Source: Gerris lacustris (Eukaryota; Arthropoda; Insecta; Hemiptera; Gerridae). From it: a stretch of DNA of 64,000 nt. The stretch spans positions 56,951,102-57,015,101 of the forward strand of contig OX578285.1 of the NCBI GenBank assembly GCA_951217055.1, given 5' to 3'. Position numbers and translations under genes: made by a program. Under the pieces are notes generated by a model. It had not been told where the DNA came from, searched no databases, and worked only from the letters and a program-made list of their open reading frames with translations. Numbering within the stretch: the stretch's first letter is position 1; every line of letters begins with the position of its first letter. Below, one piece after another: positions 34,666-45,998 of the stretch.

Positions 34666-35504
34666 CCTGCTCTAATACTATTTTATTCTCGGATTTTACC
34701 ACAGGATCCAACAGTTTTGTCATTATTTCAGCATATTATCATTTGTAGAAACAAGTTTGTTTCACATACATATTTCTATTTACGTGTAGATGTTTATTTG
34801 TAGAGTATACTCATAGTAATTTATTGTTAAGATACAACAGCGTTGTATATTACTTTTAATTTCTCTGATTTTCATTTTTCGTATGGTTTCCATGTTTTTG
34901 GGAATCTATGGTCTAAATCACCAAATTGCCTTAGCCCTCCCTGATTCCCTTTCATTCAGTGACACAATTTTATACATGCCCCATTTCTCCTTTTCTATAT
35001 AGGAACATGAAATTGGATAATCTCTATATTTATAACTGAAATGATATTAATTCATTTTACAGCAATATTAACCAAAAGCATAAAGAACTTTGTACTTAAT
35101 CTATAATTAATAACACAACTGTTAAATTAAGCTTCCTTTTATTAGGAAGTTCCATAACAAAAAGTGGTCTTTGTGTTTATTAATAGAATATAAAATTTAA
35201 AGGTTTTGTTTATAAAACGTTGTAAAGTGGATTTTTCTTTTAAGTTGAAGTTAGAGACGCCTTACTTTCATGATTGGAATGTAGATTTAGGAGTGGCATG
35301 AAAAATATTGTGGAAGATAAGGGTCCTGGATATTACACGAATTGCCCAGAATTTTTAAGAAATTATTTATCTATAAAATATTTTTTTAACTGTAGATACT
35401 TTATATTTTGCTTTATGTATCCCTGCAACTCCTATAATAACCATACACTCCTTCCTTTATTTAACCTAATCATACAATAATCTATCCAACCCTTAGCATA
35501 TGCA
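34666..35504. other. Spacer, nothing coding recognised
   Basis: A 45-bp motif (TCTAAATCACCAAATTGCC) at 34910-34945 recurs at 36965 and 37832. Confidence 0.45.
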
Positions 35505-36112
35505 AACCATACCACATCCTTATATTCCTTACTTCACACACCCTAAATACAGTGATCCTTCCTATTAAACTAACTCTACTCCTCCCACTTCCTTATATTC
35601 CTTTCTTCACACACCCTAGATACAATGATCCTTCCTATTAAACTAACTCTACTCCTCCCACATCCTTATATTCCTTTCTTGATACAGTGATCCTTCCTAT
35701 TAAACTAACTCTACTCCTCCCAAATCCTTATATTCCTTTCTTCACACACCCTAGATACAGTGATCCTTCCTATTAAACTAACTCTACTCCTCCCACTTCC
35801 TTATATTCCTTACTTCACTCACCCTAAAGATACACTGATCCTTCCTATTTAACTAACTCCACTCTTACCAAATCCTTATACCCTATACACCACTAAACCA
35901 AAAGATTCAGCGATCCTTCCTATTTAACTAACTCCACTCTTACCAAATCCTTATACCCCATACACCACTCAACCAAAAGATTCAGCGATCCTTCCTATTT
36001 AACTAACTCCACTCTTACCAAATCCTTATACCCCATACACCACTCAACCAAAAGATTCAGCGATCCTTCCTATTTAACTAACTCTACTCCTACCAAATCC
36101 TTACAATCCTTG
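35505..36112. repeat. Tandem array of a ~70-80-bp C/T-rich unit
   Basis: GATCCTTCCTATTaAACTAACTC(T/C)ACTC repeats about eight times; the left units share TTATATTCCTTTCTTCACACACC, the right units CCAAATCCTTATACCCCATACACC, giving two subfamilies side by side. Confidence 0.88.
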
Positions 36113-36400
36113 GCTAACACAGTATTAAGATTCAGTGGTCCTTTTTTAAAGGGGGTTTCATATTTTCTCAATTCTGAATGCACCTGCCTAGTAAAAGAAT
36201 TGATAAACAGCTTCTGTGTTAAGATTTTCAATAAGTTTATTTGATTTGGGTGGTTTTACTTATTTACTTGATTTGGACTCTATTATTGTTAAGAAACAAA
36301 CATTTAAAGCACTAAACATCGTAGTGAAAACTGGTTAAACTGGTTTTTTTTTTAGATGTTTAATAGAATGAAAGTAAAAAACAAAACCCTGATCCATTCT
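36113..36400. other. Spacer
   Basis: Nothing recognised. Confidence 0.4.
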
Positions 36401-36790
36401 TGATGTAGTCTAAATAAAGGCTACATTTCTGGAAATTTTCGCTCTTGAACGCTTATATAATTTTTAAAAAAATCAAAGATAAGCATCTAACATCAATATT
36501 TGTCTCTTTGGGATTTTAGGCTACCTCTAAAACTTGCTAATTAGCTTAAAAAATTGTACAAAAATACTCAGTACAAACCCTTGATCTACTCAACATAATT
36601 TATCAACGGTTAAACTCAAGAAGATGAAACATTCTCAAAATAATATCAAGATGGTTGTAGTATATGACGAGGATAATAAACATCTTTTCACATTGAAGTA
36701 CTTATAAATTATCAATAAGATAGTGATTAAAGCCGTCTTCTATCAATACTGGCAAAATGTCACGCCCCTAAACAACCCTAGTAATACTTG
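36400..36790. repeat. Diverged, isolated relative of the 39.99-45.48 kb satellite
   Basis: Shares ordered blocks with the satellite: TTTTAGGCTACCTCTAAAA..TTAGCTT (against 40032), CTTGATCTACTCAA, GTTGTAGTATAT, ATTATCAATAAGATAGTGATTAAAGCCGT and CAAAATGTCACGCC. Clearly more diverged than any unit in the array. Confidence 0.65.
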
Positions 36791-37160
36791 TCCTAAAACC
36801 AATCTGATTAGATATATCTCCTTCCTTATTCTGTATCTTTACAGCTTTTTTTAATTTAGTAAAATTATTATTATTATGTTTGTTTTATTTTAGGGTTAAT
36901 TTTGTAATTGTTATGTTTAAAAGATACAACAAATAGTTGTTTTATACGTTTCAGAGATTTATTAATCTAAATCACCAAGCTGCCTTATCCCTTTCCAGCT
37001 TTCCAATATTTATTTATTTATTTATTTATTATTTTTTGTTCTGCTATTTTTATATTTTGCAATAAAGTGTATATGATGTACAACACTTTCAATAAATCTA
37101 GATATTCCGGAGGTGATCTGAGTCTGTCATTTGTAGGGAATTTTTAACAGGGTTAATCTC

Positions 37161-37688
37161 GATGAGGGTCATTTGCAAATGGTAGACGGAAAACATGCCC
37201 ACGGAAGAAAAGTCCAAAATAATTAAACTTTAATCGTTAATGGTGTTTTTAAAGATAATTAGTTAATTTTTAACGCTAACAAATTTTAACCTGTTTTTAA
37301 ATAGAATAGCCATTAGGGGTATTGTATTTTTGCAGTTATATTGTATCGGAAAATTATTTTATTAATTTATTTTTTTGTTAAAAAATAGTTTTTGCCCGCC
37401 TTACATTTATTATTTACAATTAAAGAATTATTTACAATAATAAAATTACAAGTACAAAAAATAAGTATTTTGCCCTCCTCCTTCTCAAGTTGCTTGCTAT
37501 ACGCCGTAGAAGCTCCTCTCTGTTCTCCCTAGAATGGCTATTCTATTTAAAAATAGGTTAACATTTGTTAGCGTTAAAAGTTAACTAATTATATTTAAAA
37601 ACTACCATTAACGATTAAAGTTTAATTATTTTGGACTTTTCTTCCGAGGGCATTTATTCCGTGGTTCTTTGCAAATACCGTCTCATTT
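37161..37688. mobile_element. 528-bp foldback element
   Basis: Arms 37161-37318 and 37528-37688 are inverted copies (GAAAAGTCCAAAATAATTAA; TTAACCTGTTTTTAAATAG). Loop about 210 bp. No ORF. Confidence 0.85.
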
Positions 37689-38112
37689 AAATGGATCAAT
37701 GTTGCTTTTGGCTCGCAAAATGACAAACTCTGTTGAGAATGAACCCCGCACGCAATCTCAGATATAAAATGGCTGAGCTAGAGAGTACGACACAGTTGTA
37801 CGTCAATTTTATTTCAATTTTTAGGATCTATTAGTCTAAATCACCGAGCTGCCTTAGTCCTTTTTGTTTCGTATTTTATATTCCATATTATTTTGTACAT
37901 AAAAAAAATCCTATATATAACATATACTCACGTCAAAAAAAGTTTATTGCAACACAAACTCATTTTGTAGAAATGGATACGTGTTGCAATACTCAGGACG
38001 GAGAGTATATAAAATATACGAAGACAAACTGTTGGATTCTTATTTTGATCCTTATCTTATTACTGAACACTATACCTATAATTTACCCGTACCTTCTCTC
38101 ATTTGTTTATAT

Positions 38113-38145
<33 letters not shown>

Positions 38146-38170
38146 CAGGGACTTCAGTAATGTGATGTAT
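37689..38170. other. Spacer with poly-A
   Basis: Copy of the 45-bp dispersed motif at 37832; poly-A 38118-38146. Nothing else. Confidence 0.4.
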
Positions 38171-38240
38171 GGAAGGGGTATGATTATAATGGCCAGCAAG
38201 CGTGTGCCTTGGCTAGTGGAGATAGGCGGAGTGTGTATTA

Positions 38241-39042
38241 AGCCGCGTCCACACTAGCCGTTGGCAATGCCGCCGGCAAAGCCGCATAGGCAAAGCCGCA
38301 TAGGCAAAGCCGCATAGGCAAAGCCGCATAGGCAAAGCCGCTGGTTGTACCTCTGTCCACATTAGTGTTGGCATTGGCTTTTGGCTTTCAGTCAGTTCGG
38401 AAATGTTCACCGAGGAGGACTTTGAAGTTTCTCTTTCTTTTTTTAATTCACGTAAAAAATAGCTTACTAAGTTTTTGATATTTCGATCGACTTACTCTTT
38501 TTCTACACCGAAACTAATCGCAATTTCCATCAGCGCGTCCGTTCTTTTGTTTCTGTCTTTAAATTTCTTTAAACGACAGTCCCACAATACCGGTCGATCC
38601 CGGTATAAATCGATTAGATTTACAACTTTTTCTTTCGTCCACTCCATCGACATTTTTAATATTTAAATAATAATAATATTTAATAATATTATTTAATAAT
38701 ATATATTTAATATTTAATAATAGTATATAATAATATTTAATAATAATATTTAATATTTTAAGAGCTAAAATATAAAAAAGAGTTAAAAAAGTTAGCTAGG
38801 GTTAAAAAAAAGTGAAAAATGATAAGCGAAGCGACTTACAGGCAGTCTAAATGACAACTGAAGCCGCGCGAGATGCCGCCGGCACGTCCACACTAGTTTT
38901 GTCTATTGGCTTTCTTTGATGGAGACCGACACTCGAGCGATTCCTGTTGGCATGCCGCGCGGCATAATTTTGCCGTTGGCTCGTGCCAATGATCACGTCT
39001 ACATCAGTCCGGCTTTGCCGCCGGCATAGTGTGGACGCGGCT
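38241..39042 (-). mobile_element. PIF/Harbinger-like element, 802 bp, with TTA target duplication
   Basis: Perfect 16-bp TIRs AGCCGCGTCCACACTA / TAGTGTGGACGCGGCT, flanked on both sides by TTA (38238-38240 and 39043-39045), as in PIF/Harbinger. It contains four copies of a 15-bp GCCGCATAGGCAAA-type repeat (38278-38340) and, on the minus strand, a MADF-domain exon. Harbinger elements carry a separate Myb/MADF-type protein besides the transposase; the transposase is absent here. Confidence 0.8.
38492..38653 (-). CDS. MADF-domain coding exon inside the Harbinger-like element
   Basis: The minus strand from ATG 38653 reads MSMEWTKEKVVNLIDLYRD, then PVLWDCRLKKFKDRNKRTDA, then ALMEIAISFGVEKE. This matches the N-terminal helices of the MADF DNA-binding domain (W..E....LI.LYR..P.LWD.....+KD+..+..A...I). 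At the end a GTAAGT directly follows ...GAAAAAGA, so the frame would continue after splicing instead of stopping at TAA 38492. The remaining helix is not identified in the next 200 bp. A DNA-binding subunit of the element is the likely role; here it is probably a remnant. Confidence 0.7.
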   Translation of the reverse strand: MSMEWTKEKVVNLIDLYRDRPVLWDCRLKKFKDRNKRTDALMEIAISFGVEKE

Positions 39043-39065
39043 TTAGAGTTGCACGATCTTAACCC

Positions 39066-39256
39066 TACAGTTTGTGCCAGATGAGTCTTAGTACTTTGAT
39101 AGCGCGGGAAAGTAAAAAGAATGGGTCAGAGCCAATGAAAGCTCAGGATTAAAAAATCCTGTGCTCTCATTGGCTCCCTACCTGATTTTCTTTACTTTTC
39201 TGCGCTGTCTCATTCACTATACTATGAAACTACGACTCATTTGGCACAAACTGTAA
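39066..39256. mobile_element. Palindromic MITE, family P, copy 2
   Basis: ACAGTTTGTGCCA ... TGGCACAAACTGT ends, inner arms GCGGGAAAGTAAAAA / TTTTACTTTTCTGCG and GAGCCAATGAAAGC / GCTCTCATTGGCTC. 191 bp. Confidence 0.85.
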
Positions 39257-39321
39257 TGCACATCCCGTTTATATCCAGTAGCCAAGGCACTCCTTTGCTG
39301 AACATTATAGTCATACCCCTT

Positions 39322-39989
39322 AATATATCCTCCTTTTCATAATAATATAAACTACGAAATTGTCTTAGGCCTTATACCCTACATATTTTAATAGTAAATC
39401 ATACTTGGATTTTTATGTTTTTCCCCGTTTCAGATTCTCTCATAGCTATTCTCGCACCTTATAATATTACATACACCCTATTATAACATCTTTGTAATAT
39501 ATTGTGTTATCACAGAAATCTTGGTTTATATATTTTTTTTTTTTTTTATAATATGAAATTGTAGCTAACACACTTGATCATTTTCGCCGATAATGTTACA
39601 GTTATATTCACACCATCAAATATATTCTTTAAATTGACCTTATTTATGCATTGGAAAATTACATATACACAGTATTTGACATAAAACTTTTATTTTAAAT
39701 CCTATTTATTGTACATTGAACTCAGTCGGATTTCTTGTAACCCATAGGGTTATTGAGATTATGTTATTTTTTCTTACAGGTTCTTAAGATTCGTGTTATT
39801 TATACATTTTTAAAAAAAACAACAAAAAAATGTATACATTGTATTAATGATTTATCTTCTATATTTTAATATAAGAAAAGTAATTGAGTGAAAAAAAAAT
39901 AAAGGAAAGAAAAACCCTTAATTTTAAATGTAATCTCTAAAAGAAGTTGATATATTCCAATAAATGTTCACTCTTAAACCTAAATAAAA
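39322..39989. other. AT-rich spacer before the satellite
   Basis: No gene or repeat recognised. Confidence 0.45.
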
Positions 39990-42900
39990 ACTAAATCACA
40001 GATAATCACCTAAATAATAATGTCAGTTTCCTGGGTTTTTGGGCTCGCTCTAAAATCTAGAAAGTACTGGTTAGCTTACCAAAATATAGAACAAATCCTC
40101 AATGTTATAAACTCTAGACCACAAATTATACCAAACATAGCTAATATAAAAAAGTAAAAAAGTTTTGTATTATTCTACCATAATAATAGCCATTTTAGCA
40201 TAGAAATCTGTTAAAAGTATCAATAAAATATTGATTAAAGCCGTTTTATTAATACCACCAAAATGTCATTTTCCTGAGCAATTAAGATAACCATTAAAAC
40301 AGTAGAGTACTTCACAAAGATTATATATATTATCTCATCTACTCAAACCAAAAGTGTTGTATTATTCTACCATAATAATAGGCGTTTTAGCATAGAAGTC
40401 TATAAAAAGTATCAATAAAATATTGATTAAAGCCGTTTTATTAATACCATAACAATGCCATGCTCCTGAGCAGTTAAGATAAACTTTAAAAAAGTAGAGT
40501 ACTTCACAAAGATTATATACCTATATTATCTTATCTACTCAAAACAAACCCTGAATGCTATAAACTCTAGAAGATCACAAATAATACCAAACAAAGCTAT
40601 AATATATAAAAGTGTTGTAGTAGGCCACCAAAATAATAGGCATTTTAGCATAGAAGTTTATTAAATGTATCAATAACATTTTGATTAAAGCCGTTTTATT
40701 AATACCACCAAAATATCATTCTCCTGAGCAATTAAGATAACCTTTAAAAAATTTGAGTACTTTACAAAGATTATTTTCCTCATCTACTCAAAACTAATCC
40801 TCAATGTTATAACTCTAGAACAGTGGTTCCCAAAGTATTTTTTACCACGCCCCCCTGCAGTCAAGAATAAAACTTCCCACGCCCCCCCCCCCCCCCCTTA
40901 CACAATTTTATGTGGTAATGAAAAATATTAAATAAACAAATATTACTATGAATAACCATACATTTATTTTTATTAAATTTTTTTATAACATTACAAGTTG
41001 CAATTTAAACTGAACAAGTATAAGAGACAAAATGTATCCGTGAGATGGATGAGCTGCATTTTTTTTTACCAGATTCCCTATTCTTGGATGAGCATTAGAA
41101 AGTGCACAACAAAAATCATTAGCAACATCAAGTTTGCCCCGATACTTTGTTTTTATTGCAACAAGTGCTGAAAAAGATATTTCACATTAGACGTTCGGAC
41201 GGCAAAGCTATCTCAATCTCGAGGTCCCACGCCCCCCTTGACTTGTCTTTACGCCTCCCTTGGGGAGCGCGCCCCCCACTTTGGGAACCACTGCTCTAGA
41301 AGATCACAAATAATACCAAACATAGCTAATATATAAAAGTGTTGTAGTAGGCCACCAAAATAATAGGCGTTTTAGCATAGAAGTTTATTAAAAGTATCAT
41401 AACATTTTGATTAAAGCCGTTTTATTAATACCACCAAAACGTCATTTTCCTGAGCAATTAAGATAACCATTAAAACAGTAGAGTACTTCACAAAGATTAT
41501 ATATATTATCTCATCTACTCAAACCAAAAGTGTTGTATTATTCTACCATAATAATACGCGTTTTAGCATGGAAGTTTATAAAAAGTATCAATAAAATATT
41601 GATTAAAGCCGATTTATTAATACCATCACAATGCCATGCTCCTGAGCAGTTAAGATAAACTTTAAAAAAGTAGAGAACTTCACAAAGATTATATACCTAT
41701 ATTATCTTATCTACTCAAAACAAACCCTGAATGCTATAAACTCTAGAAGATCACAAATAATACCAAACAAAGCTAATATATAAAAGTGTTGTAGTAGGCC
41801 ACCAAAATAATAGGCATTTTAGCATAGAAGTTTATTAAAAGTATCAATAACATTTTGATTAAAGCCGTTTTATTAATACCACCAAAATATCATTCTCCTG
41901 AGCAATTAAGATAACCTTTAAAACAGTTGAGTTCTTCACAAAGATTATATATATATTATCTCATCTACTCAAAACAAATCCTCAATTTTATAAACTTTAG
42001 AAGATCACAAATTATACCAAACATAGCTAATATAAAAAAGTTGTATTATTCTACCATAATAATAGGCGTTTTAGCATGGAAGTTTATAAAAAGTATCATT
42101 AAAATATTGATTAAAGCCGTTTTATTAATACCACCAAAATATCATTCTCCTGAGCAATCAAGATAACTAATAAAAAAGTCGAGACTTCACAAAGATTATA
42201 TATATTATCTCATCTACTCAAAACCAATCCTCAATTTTATAAACTCTAGAAGATCACAAATTATACCAAACATAGCTAATATAAAAAAAATGTATTATTC
42301 TACCATAATAATAGGCATTTTAGCATAGAAGTTTATTAAAAGTAAGTATCAATAACATTTTGATTAAAGCCGTTTTATTAATACCACCAAAATATCATTC
42401 TCCTGAGCAATCAAGATAACTATTAAAACAGTTGAGTTCTTCACAAAGATTATATATATATTATCTCATCTACTCAAAACAAATCCTCAATTTTATAAAC
42501 TTTAGAAGATCACAAATTATACCAAACATAGCTAATATAAAAAAGTTGTATTATTCTACCATAATAATAGGCGTTTTAGCATGGAAGTTTATAAAAAGTA
42601 TCATTAAAATATTGATTAAAGCCGTTTTATTAATACCACCAAAATATCATTCTCCTGAGCAATCATGATAACTAATAAAAAAGTCGAGACTTCACAAAGA
42701 TTATATATATTATCTCATCTACTCAAAACAAATCCTCAATTTTATAAACTCTAGAAGATCACAAATTATACCAAACATAGCTAATATAAAAAAAATGTAT
42801 TATTCTACCATAATAATAGGCATTTTAGCATAGAAGTTTATTAAAAGTAAGTATCAATAACATTTTGATTAAAGCCGTTTTATTAATACCACCAAAATAT

Positions 42901-45480
42901 CATTCTCCTGAGCAATCAAGATAACTATTAAAACAGTTGAGTTCTTCACAAAGATTATATATATATTATCTCATCTACTCAAAACAAATCCTCAATTTTA
43001 TAAACTTTAGAAGATCACAAATTATACCAAACATAGCTAATATAAAAAAGTTGTATTATTCTACCATAATAATAGGCGTTTTAGCATGGAAGTTTATAAA
43101 AAGTATCATTAAAATATTGATTAAAGCCAATTTATTAATACCACCAAAATATCATTCTCCTGAGCAATCAAGATAACTAATAAAAAAGTCGAGACTTCAC
43201 AAAGATTATATATATATTATCTCATCTACTCAAAACAAATCCTCAATTTTATAAACTCTAGAAGATCACAAATTATACCAAACATAGCTAATATAAAAAA
43301 AAAGTATTATTCTACCATAATAATAGGCATTTTAGCATAGAAGTTTATTAAAAGTAAGTATCAATAACATTTTGATTAAAGCCGTTTTATTAATACCACC
43401 AAAATATCATTCTCCTAAGCAATCAAGATAACTATTAAAACAGTTGAGTTCTTCACAAAGATTATATATATATTATCTCATCTACTCAAAACAAATCCTC
43501 AATTTTATAAACTTTAGAAGATCATAAATTATACCAAACATAGCTAATATAAAAAAGTTGTATTATTCTACCATAATAATAGGCGTTTTAGCATGGAAGT
43601 TTATAAAAAGTATCATTAAAATATTGATTAAAGCCGTTTTATTAATACCACCAAAATATCATTCTCCTGAGCAATCAAGATAACTAATAAAAAAGTCGAG
43701 ACTTCACAAAGATTATATATATTATCTCATCTACTCAAAACAAATCCTCAATTTTATAAACTCTAGAAGATCACAAATTATACCAAACATAGCTAATATA
43801 AAAAAAATGTATTATTCTACCATAATAATAGGCATTTTAGCATAGAAGTTTATTAAAAGTAAGTATCAATAACATTTTGATTAAAGCCGTTTTATTAATA
43901 CCACCAAAATATCATTCTCCTGAGCAATCAAGATAACTATTAAAACAGTTGAGTTCTTCACAAAGATTATATATATATTATCTCATCTACTCAAAACAAA
44001 TCCTCAATTTTATAAACTTTAGAAGATCACAAATTATACCAAACATAGCTAATATAAAAAAGTTGTATTATTCTACCATAATAATAGGCGTTTTAGCATG
44101 GAAGTTTATAAAAAGTATCATTAAAATATTGATTAAAGCCGTTTTATTAATACCACCAAAATATCATTCTCCTGAGCAATCATGATAACTAATAAAAAAG
44201 TCGAGACTTCACAAAGATTATATATATTATCTCATCTACTCAAAACAAATCCTCAATTTTATAAACTCTAGAAGATCACAAATTATACCAAACATAGCTA
44301 ATATAAAAAAAATGTATTATTCTACCATAATAATAGGCATTTTAGCATAGAAGTTTATTAAAAGTAAGTATCAATAACATTTTGATTAAAGCCGTTTTAT
44401 TAATACCACCAAAATATCATTCTCCTGAGCAATCAAGATAACTATTAAAACAGTTGAGTTCTTCACAAAGATTATATATATATTATCTCATCTACTCAAA
44501 ACAAATCCTCAATTTTATAAACTTTAGAAGATCACAAATTATACCAAACATAGCTAATATAAAAAAGTTGTATTATTCTACCATAATAATAGGCGTTTTA
44601 GCATGGAAGTTTATAAAAAGTATCATTAAAATATTGATTAAAGCCGTTTTATTAATACCACCAAAATATCATTCTCCTGAGCAATCATGATAACTAATAA
44701 AAAAGTCGAGACTTTACAAAGATTATATATATTATCTCATCTACTCAAAACAAATCCTCAATTTTATAAACTCTAGAAGATCACAAATTATACCAAACAT
44801 AGCTAATATAAAAAAAATGTATTATTCTACCATAATAATAGGCATTTTAGCATAGAAGTTTATTAAAAGTAAGTATCAATAACATTTTGATTAAAGCCGT
44901 TTTATTAATACCACCAAAATATCATTCTCCTGAGCAATCAAGATAACTATTAAAACAGTCGAGACTTCACAAAGATATATATATTATCTCATCTACTCAA
45001 AACAAATCCTCGTATTATAAACTTTAGAACATCACAAATTATACCAAACATAGCTAATATAAAGAAGTGTTGTATTATTCTACCATAATAATAGGCGTTT
45101 TAGCATGGAAGTCTATAAAAAGTATCAATAAAATATTGATTAAAGCCAATTTATTAATACCATCACAATGCCATGCTCCTGAGCAGTTGAGATAGAGTAC
45201 TTCACAAAGATTATATACCTATATTATCTTATCTACTCAAAACAAATCCTGAATGTTATTAGCTCTAGAAGATCACAAATATTACCAAACATAGCTAATA
45301 TAAAATAGTGTTGTAGAGTGCCACCAAAATAATGGGCATTTTAGCATAGATGTAAATATTAAAAGTATCAATAAAATATTGATTAAAACCGTTTTATTAA
45401 TACCACCACAATGTCACGCTCCTGAGCAACTCAGATAAATCTTTAAAAAAGTTGAGTAAATTTTAAAAAGTTTCAGTTAA
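39990..45480. repeat. Satellite array with a 505-bp higher-order repeat
   Basis: Monomers of about 250 bp (some about 190 bp, lacking a 60-bp block) share TTATTCTACCATAATAATAGGC, TTTTAGCATAGAAG and GATTAAAGCCGTTTTATTAATACC. From about 41900 to 44950 two monomer types alternate (one GGCG..GCATGG, one GGCA..GCATAG with AAGTAAGTATC), giving six nearly identical 505-bp dimers. The edges (39990-41900, 44950-45480) are diverged and irregular, as expected when unequal exchange keeps the centre uniform. Frames of 78-79 codons recurring every 505 bp lack an ATG start and are not genes. Confidence 0.95.
40821..41293. mobile_element. 473-bp non-autonomous hAT element inside the satellite
   Basis: Perfect 16-bp TIRs CAGTGGTTCCCAAAGT and an exact 8-bp target duplication CTCTAGAA (40813-40820 and 41294-41301), created from the satellite's own CTCTAGAAGATC motif. 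C-rich subterminal text (CCACGCCCCCC) at both ends. No transposase. Confidence 0.93.
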
Positions 45481-45565
45481 AAAAAAGTGAACTCTTATTC
45501 TTTACTATAATTTTTTATTATATTTTACTACAATTTTATGTTATATAAAGCAGATAGCAGTTTAT

Positions 45566-45706
45566 ATGGAAGTGATAAGGAATTATTCGGTAGAGGAAGA
45601 CGGGAACCCAAAAGTATTTGTTATATTCTGTTTTATCATCGCTACCTTCTTACTGTACTATGCAAAATCTTGTACAGAAGACAATAACATGAAAAAAAAA
45701 ATGTAA
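45566..45706 (+). CDS. Small ORF a of unit A, copy 1: single-pass membrane-like, 46 codons
   Basis: MEVIRNYSVEEDGNPK, then a 17-residue hydrophobic segment (VFVIFCFIIATFLLYYA), then KSCTEDNN. Copies at 52152 (41 codons) and 59351 (43 codons) keep the frame with different ends; copy 2 (50578) is broken by a deletion. Whether it is expressed is unknown; no known family recognised. Confidence 0.25.
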   Translation: MEVIRNYSVEEDGNPKVFVIFCFIIATFLLYYAKSCTEDNNMKKKM

Positions 45707-45830
45707 TTAAAATTTCGGGTCAAAGTAGGCAATAATTATCTCAATTAGATCTTCTTGAGCTTTAAGAGCTATAACGCTAAGTTGTAATTAGTGAAAGTGG
45801 AAGTCGTACTTAGTGAGTGTTAAAGCGTAA

Positions 45831-45998
45831 ATGAAAAAAATTATAATTGGTTGTTTGTTTGATAATTGGCAATCGGGTTCTTATCTCTTGGCATATGCAT
45901 TGCCTAGTGTATTTCAAGGCTTTTTAGCATGTCTAATAAAATGTTTTATATTAGGCAAATGTGTTTATACTTTAGCGTGGAGTAAACTTATGTTATGA
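45831..45998 (+). CDS. Small ORF b of unit A, copy 1: 55 codons, hydrophobic, Cys-containing
   Basis: MKKIIIGCLFDNWQSGSY, then two hydrophobic stretches (LLAYALPSVFQGFLACLI; CFILGKCVYTLAW) and KLML. The first residues could be a short signal or the first of two membrane helices. Intact in all four A copies; the only change is Leu9 to Phe in copies 2-4. No ribosomal or homology evidence is available, and AT-rich DNA readily yields hydrophobic frames, so coding status is open. Confidence 0.3.
   Translation: MKKIIIGCLFDNWQSGSYLLAYALPSVFQGFLACLIKCFILGKCVYTLAWSKLML

Larger units (their letters stand above)
38171..39321. mobile_element. Outer inverted repeat hosting a Harbinger-like element and a MITE
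   Basis: 38171-38224 and 39272-39321 are diverged inverted copies (AAGGGGTATGATTATAATG; GTGCCTTGGCTAGTGGAGATA). Removing the insert 38241-39042 and the MITE 39066-39256 would leave a short foldback. Confidence 0.65.

Noticed and set aside
37973..38257. 94-codon ORF with poly-Lys
   Set aside because: Driven by a poly-A run and repeat sequence.
41927..44690. Five 78-79-codon frames repeating every 505 bp
   Set aside because: They begin at TTG, not ATG, are read through satellite monomers and repeat only because the array repeats.
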